This document shows, in pieces, positions 58,225-64,000 of a stretch of 64,000 nt of DNA. The notes beneath the pieces were generated by a model. That model was not told where the DNA came from and did no database searches. It saw only the letters and a program-made list of their open reading frames with translations. How positions within the stretch are numbered: position 1 is the first letter of the stretch; every line of letters starts with the position of its first letter. Origin of the DNA: Cycas panzhihuaensis (taxonomy: Eukaryota > Cycadophyta); contig CM041465.1 of NCBI GenBank assembly GCA_023213395.1, forward strand, positions 217,441,741 to 217,505,740. Direction: 5' to 3'. A program made the translations under genes and the position numbers.

Positions 58225-59910
58225 CCCTCTACTTCAAATCAAAAGGTTCCTAAAATAAGTACAAAAGGCTCACAACCCTTTAAATATTTTGGATACCAAC
58301 TTTGAGAGAAGAATTGCAAGATCTTAAATAATGAATTTTGCACTTATGTCTCAGGTTATAGAGTCTAATGAGCTTCACAACTTTGAAGAGGTAAATAATT
58401 AAGATGAATGGAAGAATATAATAAAGGAGGAGTACAATACCTTAGTGAAAAATGACACATGGGAGTTAGTGGATCTGCCACCTAGCAAGAATACCATTAG
58501 GACTAAATGGGTCTATAAGACTAAGTATAAATTAGATGGGCCCATTGATAAGTATAAAGCAAGGTTAGTTGTAAAAGGATATGCTCAAATTGAGGACATA
58601 GATTACAATAAGATATTTACACCTATTGCAAGGTTAGAAATAGCCAAGTTAATCATGGCCTTAGTTGCATAACAAGATTGGATAATACATTAAATAGATT
58701 ATAAAAGTGACTTCTTAAATAGTTGTGTGGATGAAGAAATTTATGTCCAACAACCTAAAGGAATTGGAGTGAAAGGAAATGAAGACAAGGTCTACAAACT
58801 CAAAAATGCCTTGTATGGACTCAAGTAAGCACCTAGATCTTGGTACTCTAAGATTGACAAATATTTCAAGGATAAAGGATTCAAAAGAAGCCAATCAGAT
58901 TCTAATTTATACATCAAATTGGAAGGAAGCTCCATACTAATTATAGGCTTATATGTTGATGATATTGCATCCACTAGGAATAGTGATCACTTATCCCAAA
59001 GATTTAAGAAAGATATGTGCAAGGAAATTAAGATGATAAACTTAGGACTAATGTATTACTTATTAGGCATTGAAGTTTTGCAAGATGAAAATGAGATATT
59101 TGTCTTCTAAAGGAAATACATATTGGACTTATTACACAATTTCAACATGAGTAGTTATAAGACACTTGCAACTCTAACAAAGGTTGGGTTAAAATTATCC
59201 AAGTTTGTAGAATCAGAAATAGTTGATCATACTCTTTATATGTAAATTAATTGGGAGTCTACTTTACTTGATTTCAACTCAACCATATATCATATATGCA
59301 ATTAGTGTAGTTTCTAGATTCATGCATGAGCCTAAAGTAAAAAATTAACAAGTAGTCAAAATAATTCTTCGGTATCTAAAGGTTACTATTAGATATAGAT
59401 TACATTATAGGTCATTAGGGGATTATAGGCTTTGGTTATATAGATTAAGATTGGACATGTTATACAGATGACAAGAAATTTGCTTTAGGATATACATTTA
59501 GTTTAGGTTTAGTAGTAGTAGTATAGAGTTCAAAGAAATATGATGCAATATCTCTATTTACTATAGAAGCATAGTATAAAATAATTATAACATGAGTATA
59601 TGAAGCAGTTTAACTTAAAAGGTTGCTTTAGGATATACAAGAAGAGCATGTGGGTCTCAATCAGTTACTTTATGACAATCAAAATACTATTTAGATGACT
59701 AGTAATCTAATGTTTTATGGCAAGACAAAGCACATTGAAATACAATATCACTTCATTAGAGAATTGGTATAGTAAGGTTATTTAGAATTGGTCTATTGCA
59801 ATATAGAAGAATAGGTAGTAGACATATTCACAAAGGTATTTGGTAAAATAAAGTTATAAAAATTAGAGATAAACTTGGAATCTTTCCAAATGGGCATTAT
59901 GGGGGAGAAA
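58225..59910 (+). pseudogene. Element D reverse transcriptase and RNase H
   Basis: Linker and RT of the outer element resume after C: 'NDTWELVDLPPSKNTIRTKW' near 58450, 'YKARLVVKGYAQIEDIDYNK', A-L-Y-G-L-K near 58810, and the intact catalytic Y-V-D-D-I at 58952-58966. 'LGLMYYLLGIEVLQDENEIF' follows. RNase H (59150-59880) is heavily decayed. The polypurine tract GGGGGAGAAA (59901-59910) ends the region. Several stops (58670, 58828, 59108 and more) show it is dead although the active site survives. Confidence 0.85.
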
Positions 59911-60235
59911 TATTGGAATAATACCCATATTGAGGCTCATATCCATCTTGGATTGATTACTCGCATTGGGGTGCTAACCTAGATTAGTGGAAATATCATG
60001 GCAATACTATATTAGATCTTAGCTACATGATGTTAGATCTTGACAGTAGCATATTTAATATTCATCAATGCCAATCAATGGTAGACTTTGAAGGGTATGT
60101 CATATCCCTGTTAGTCCTACTAATTTATTCATAGAATTTGAAGACCTTGGTATTTAACAATACTACCACTCTCACATGATTGATGGTTTCCTTCTTGTAT
60201 TATCATTGTGTTCCTTTTGTCCCCTGATCCCATCA
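59911..60235 (+). repeat. Element D 3' LTR
   Basis: 325 bp starting TATTGGAATAATACC (TG changed to TA) and ending CCCATCA, followed by CATCA, the right copy of the duplication. Confidence 0.85.
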
Positions 60236-60240
60236 CATCA

Positions 60241-61412
60241 AACTACTAACTACACTAGCATAAGGGATAAATACCATATCTTCAACTTCTTGGTGAGTCT
60301 TTAGGTATTATTCATTTAATAATTTTAAACCAACAAGAAGAGGAATATTAATTATTTTGTTATCTTATAAACTGAATTGCTATAGTATTATCTCAATGTA
60401 CTACCTCTAGCTAAGACAATTCTTCTTGTTTCTCCTATCCCTTTTAATCTTAATGCCCAAAATAAAATATGAAGCATGGAGGTCCTTCATCATAAAATGA
60501 GATGTTAATTGGACTTTTATAAGATGGTTCATTTATTTACTATTACCAACTAAAAGTATATCATCAACATAATGTGATCACTAACCTACTTATAATAGAC
60601 ACAATAACCTGCTTTGTTGTACACAAAGCCATATGCTAATATATATGAATCAAATTTTTAATACCACATCCTCATTTATTATTTCAAGCTATATGATGAC
60701 TTCTTCAACCTAAACACCATATTCTTCTTCCTTATAACTTTAAAACCTTTAAGCTATAATATATAAATTTCCTCCTCGAGGTAACTATGAAGAAGTGTAG
60801 TCTTCACAACCATCTGATCCATCTCAAGATTATAGACAACTGCTATAACCAACAAAAATTTAATTAAATCTACCTCTACAATAGGAGAAAGCATTGTATT
60901 AAAATATATTCCCTTGACCTGGGAATAGCCCTTTACTACCAAGCAAGCCTTGCACTTTTTCATAATACTATCTACTTGAAACTTCATCTTCAAGATCCAT
61001 TTTTTATTAACAGTTTTCTATGATTAGGTAGATCCACTAAATCCTATATGTTATTCTTGTATAAGGCTGTCATTTCTTCTTCCATGGCCTTCATCTAGAG
61101 TTGTCTTTCTTTTGAGTATTGAGCCTTCCAAATAGTACCTAGATCACCATCTATAGTAGATAAAATAAAAGAGGAACAATGGAAGTTTTCAAAAATATAC
61201 TCATTAGGCTATCTTCTCTCACAAGTTGATCTTCTCAAGATGTAGGGCTCTTGATATTAGTCTACCTCTATACTAGTCCTCCATCTTTAACTAACTCATA
61301 TTTTGATGCATAATCTTCAAGCCTTACCTCGACTATAACTTCTAAGAGTCTTCCTCCTTTAGTTCTTCATCCTACTTTAGAGACTTAAACTCCTCTATAA
61401 AGACAATATTAT
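60241..61412 (-). pseudogene. Element F reverse transcriptase and linker
   Basis: Minus strand: N-I-V-F-I-E-E-F near 61405 is the integrase end, followed by the linker with 'KAMEEEMTALYKNNI' near 61085. RT has 'KCKACLVVKGYSQVKGIYFN' and 'EEEIYIL' (60993-60754). The last visible piece is P-Y-A-S-V-V-S-S-L-M at 60241, where element D begins. Stops and shifts are common. Confidence 0.78.
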
Positions 61413-61724
61413 TAAAGGAAGGATGGATCTAGGAGATAAATCACTCACATGCACACAATCGCAATGGAGAATGAAAAAGAAGATGAAATAAGATATGAAA
61501 GCAAGCTTAGAGGTGAGAATGAATAATGACTCCCTCCTTGAGATTTTACCTTTTATTATTGAGGGTGAGCATCAGGGTTAGGATTTTTCCACCTAATCAC
61601 ATGAACCTGAAATTACATCTAAATGCATATAAAGTATATTTCATTAAGAGACTAATGCTAATAATATATCCTAAGGTCATATAATTAATCTACATAAATG
61701 ACCTTGATACATTAACCTCTTTCA
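61413..61724 (-). repeat. Element G 3' LTR
   Basis: About 312 bp, starting near 61413 (TAAAGGAAGGATGGATC against TGAAAAGAGTGGATC of E) and ending CATTAACCTCTTTCA. The polypurine tract AAGGAGGGGAT (minus strand) follows at 61725-61735. Confidence 0.75.
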
Positions 61725-62190
61725 ATCCCCTCCTTAATGGTGGAAGGTCATTTTAAAAAAATCTATTCTATGAGGTCTTCATTTAAGCCTCATTATTACA
61801 TTGAAATTCTAAATGACACTTTTGTAGGAAAACCCTCATGGGGAATAAAAACCCACAAACTTTCTAAGATCTATAGCCCCTTTTATAAATCAAAATGGCT
61901 AAGGTGGCTCTTTGATATAGCCTGATAGCTAAGCAGCTTAAATGTGTAGCTTAATCTACTAAGTCTCCATATACTATTTGGTCATCCCCTATGCCCCTTT
62001 GGGTTTTCACAGGTTCTAATTTTTTAAAACAAATACAACCCTTATCCTTTCATGCCCACATGGGATTTTTACAAAAAGGATATAGCAGAGACTTACTCTT
62101 ATTTTCCTACACCCACAAAGGATTTTCATGAAGAGAATAGAGTATGATGATCATGTTGCCATCTTTTTTGATCAATCAAAGATGGGGGCC
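61725..62190 (-). repeat. Element G 3' non-coding region
   Basis: It aligns with 35948-36398 of E and keeps the three TGTGAAAACCC-type units in decayed form near 62000, 62060 and 62115. No gene is seen. Confidence 0.5.
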
Positions 62191-63573
62191 CTAAGGTTGA
62201 GCTGCCTTTAGAACTATTCAAACTTCACCCTTTGCAGTGGTTTGGTGAAGATATTAGCCACTTGATCTACTGTGGGGCAGTAATCCAATTGAATTATGCC
62301 GTCATGAATAAGTTCCCTAATCCTGTGGACTTTCATACTTATGTGTTTGGTATGATCGTGAAATATAGGATTTTTTACCATATGGATTGCTAATTAATTA
62401 TCCACATGAAGACTCTAGGACTTGTTTGGGTGATATTCAATGTTTTCAATAATTTTTTCAGCCATATCACCTCTTTAGTGGTCTCAGAAACAGTAATGTA
62501 TTCAACTTCGGTAGTTAAATCTACAACTATCTTCTGCCATTTGGATCTCCATGATATTGGTGTTGTTCCAAGAAATATTACATACCTAGACGTAGATCTT
62601 CATGTATCTTTATCTCCTGCAAAGTCTAAGTCTATATATGTAGAAAGCTTGAAGTTTGAATCAGGTTCATATAACAAACCATATTTTCTAGTCATCTTAA
62701 GGTATCTCAACACTCACATTGCTACCTGCCAATGATTATGCTTAGGATTTGTCATGTAACGAGCAAGAATGCCAACTGAGTGTATAATATCTAGCCTTGT
62801 ATTAGTAGTATAGATGGGACTACCTATAAGTTTCCTGTAGAGTGTTGCGTCTGCCTCCCTAATATCACCTTCAACTAAGAGTTTGGTGTTAAGGTCCATA
62901 GGTAATATCACTGGTCGAGCATCTTCTAACTGAAACTTAATTAGAAGATCGTTGATGTATTTTTCTTGGGAGAGGAAAATTTTTCCATTCTTTTATGTTA
63001 CTTCAACTCCAAGTAATATTTCATCAAACCAAGGTCAGACAATTTGAACATTTTGCCAAGGTTATTTTTCAGTTAGCTTATTATCTGTTCACTATTACCC
63101 GTTACTAGCATGTCATCAACAAAGATTATGAGATAAGTGACTTTATCCTTATGGCGCTTGATGAATAATATTGCATCAATATCTTGATAGTCACAAACCT
63201 CGTATCCAAGTTGCCTCATCAGTTTAGACAACTTGGTAAACTAAGCACGAGGGGCTTGTTTAAGGTATTACAACTACTTTCTGAGCCTGTAAACCTTATG
63301 CTCTTGACCTTCAATCTCATATCCTTTTGGCTGAGCCATGTAAATTTCTTCTTCAAGATCTCCATTGAGAAACGTGGTTTTAATATCGAGTTGGTGGATT
63401 TTCCAACCCTGTTGAGCAGCCAAGGCCACAAGAGTTCTAATTGTAGGCCACTTGGTTATAGGGGCAAAGACTTCAGTATAGTTGATGCCTTCCCTTTGTG
63501 TAAATCCTTTAACTGCCAACCTCACCTTGTGTTTTTTAAGGGTGTCGTCTAATCTATATTTGTTTTTAAACAC
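62191..63573 (-). pseudogene. Element G reverse transcriptase and RNase H
   Basis: Minus strand: RT has 'KVRLAVKGFTQREGINYTEV' and 'WKIHQLDIKTTFLNGDLEEE' (63573-63274), then F-V-D-D-M near 63125. The region L-I-G-S-P-I-Y-T-T-N-T-R-L-D-I lies near 62830 and RNase H remnants run to 62210 ('LQRVKFEQF'-like). Stops and shifts are present, fewer than in F or H. Confidence 0.83.
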
Positions 63574-64000
63574 CCATTTATTTTGAACTACCTTTCTGCC
63601 AAGTGGTAGATCAACGAGCTGCCATGTACCATTCTTGATAAGAGATTAGTACTCTTCATTCATGGCATTTCTCTAAGCTATATGCTTTACAACTTCTTGG
63701 TACATTAAAGGCTCTTCATTAAGAGTAAGGTGAAATTTTGCTGGTTCAAGCTCAGTGTACAATGATTCCTATATCCTTGCTCTATAGGCACTTCGAGTCC
63801 CAGTTTTGCCCACCTCATTTGGTTGTATGTCCTTATTGAGTTGGTGGGCTTCTCAAGATCCTCGAGTTGGGAATGAAGTCCTCATTTTCTCAACTTCTTA
63901 GTTCTCATTTTGTTCATTAAAATGATTATTTTTTAAGGAGGATGTTGATGCGCTTGAGGAAGATGGTCCTTCTGCCACTGTTTTGCCTTTGTCAAATGAA
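63574..64000 (-). pseudogene. Element G integrase-RT linker, partial
   Basis: Minus strand: it aligns with the linker of E (37800-38140), with W-E/Q-L-V-D-L-P-L-G-R-K-V-V-Q-N-K near 63600 and the E-P-L-x-Y-Q-E-V-V-K segment near 63705. It is cut by the window end. Confidence 0.7.

Larger units (their letters stand above)
22442..60235 (+). mobile_element. Copia element D (carries C, B, E and a miniature array)
   Basis: D has a 307-bp 5' LTR and a 325-bp 3' LTR starting T(G/A)TTGGAATAATACC, a Met-tRNA primer site and a GGGGGAGAAA polypurine tract. The flanking 5-bp copies are TATCA (22437-22441) and CATCA (60236-60240). The flanks join within one copia RNase H reading frame of element F. Inside D the gag-pol order is gag 25128, integrase 26568-28600, then RT 58300 after removal of the inserted C. 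It is old: the LTRs are visibly diverged and pol is full of stops. Confidence 0.88.
21284..64000 (-). mobile_element. Copia element F (interrupted, runs off the window)
   Basis: Visible parts are a 3' LTR (21284-21755), RNase H (21756-22436), RT (60241-61100) and the integrase-RT linker (61100-61412), all minus strand. The reading passes from 'PYASVVSSLM' at the right edge of D to Y-V-M-V-C-N at its left edge, so D was inserted into F. Element G interrupts F again at 61413. The rest of F lies beyond the window. Confidence 0.75.
61413..64000 (-). mobile_element. Copia element G, relative of E, runs off the window
   Basis: The 3' LTR and the RNase H, RT and linker of a copia element of the E family, inserted into the integrase end of F. 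LTR, 3' non-coding region and coding parts align with E but with much more divergence. Its 5' half lies beyond 64000, so no target duplication can be tested. Confidence 0.8.

Noticed and set aside
1-64000. CRISPR arrays, rRNA or tRNA genes
   Set aside because: No regular spacer array, rRNA landmarks or tRNA cloverleaf were seen; tRNA-like strings are primer-binding sites.

Overview
The window looks like nuclear DNA of a plant, probably an angiosperm with a large genome, and consists almost entirely of LTR retrotransposons. No host gene was recognised. The evidence is Ty3/gypsy elements of the Tat type (2.7 kb LTRs, a second archaeal-type RNase H after integrase, an extra antisense gene) and Ty1/copia elements with initiator-Met-tRNA primer sites. 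Most coding regions carry many stops and frameshifts. No species can be named from the sequence.

Layout. 1-2247 is the 3' part of an old LTR related to the Tat family. 2248-4914 is AT-rich with no gene. 4915-19659 is Tat element A (5' LTR truncated, 3' LTR complete). 19660-20089 is a probable copia LTR fragment. From 20090 to the window end there is a deep nest of insertions. Copia H (minus) contains copia F (minus). F contains copia D (plus, 22442-60235, TSD TATCA/CATCA) and copia G (minus, from 61413 past the window end). D contains a tandem miniature LTR-element array (27379-28354) and copia C (minus, 28602-58224). C contains Tat element B (plus, 32089-56440, TSD AAAAC). B contains copia E (minus, 35650-43208, TSD TCCCT). 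Domain order resumes across each junction for which both flanks are visible, so the order of insertion can be read as H, F, D, C, B, E. E has almost identical LTRs (2 differences in 298 bp by eye); C and B LTR pairs differ by roughly a tenth in the parts compared; D's LTRs are more diverged.

Elements A and B share one plan: LTR, a primer site inside a small hairpin, gag, protease, RT, RNase H, integrase (D-x35-E), then a gene on the opposite strand, then a divergently oriented archaeal-type RNase H, polypurine tract and LTR. The antisense gene is the most interesting object. In both copies it has a TATA box, a tiny first exon, an intron of about 470 bp, an exon encoding a plant-mobile-domain-like protein, a short second intron and a coiled-coil exon. 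Most splice signals and reading phases agree between A and B. Both copies are now broken by stops, many of which are C-to-T or G-to-A changes as expected for methylated, silenced DNA.
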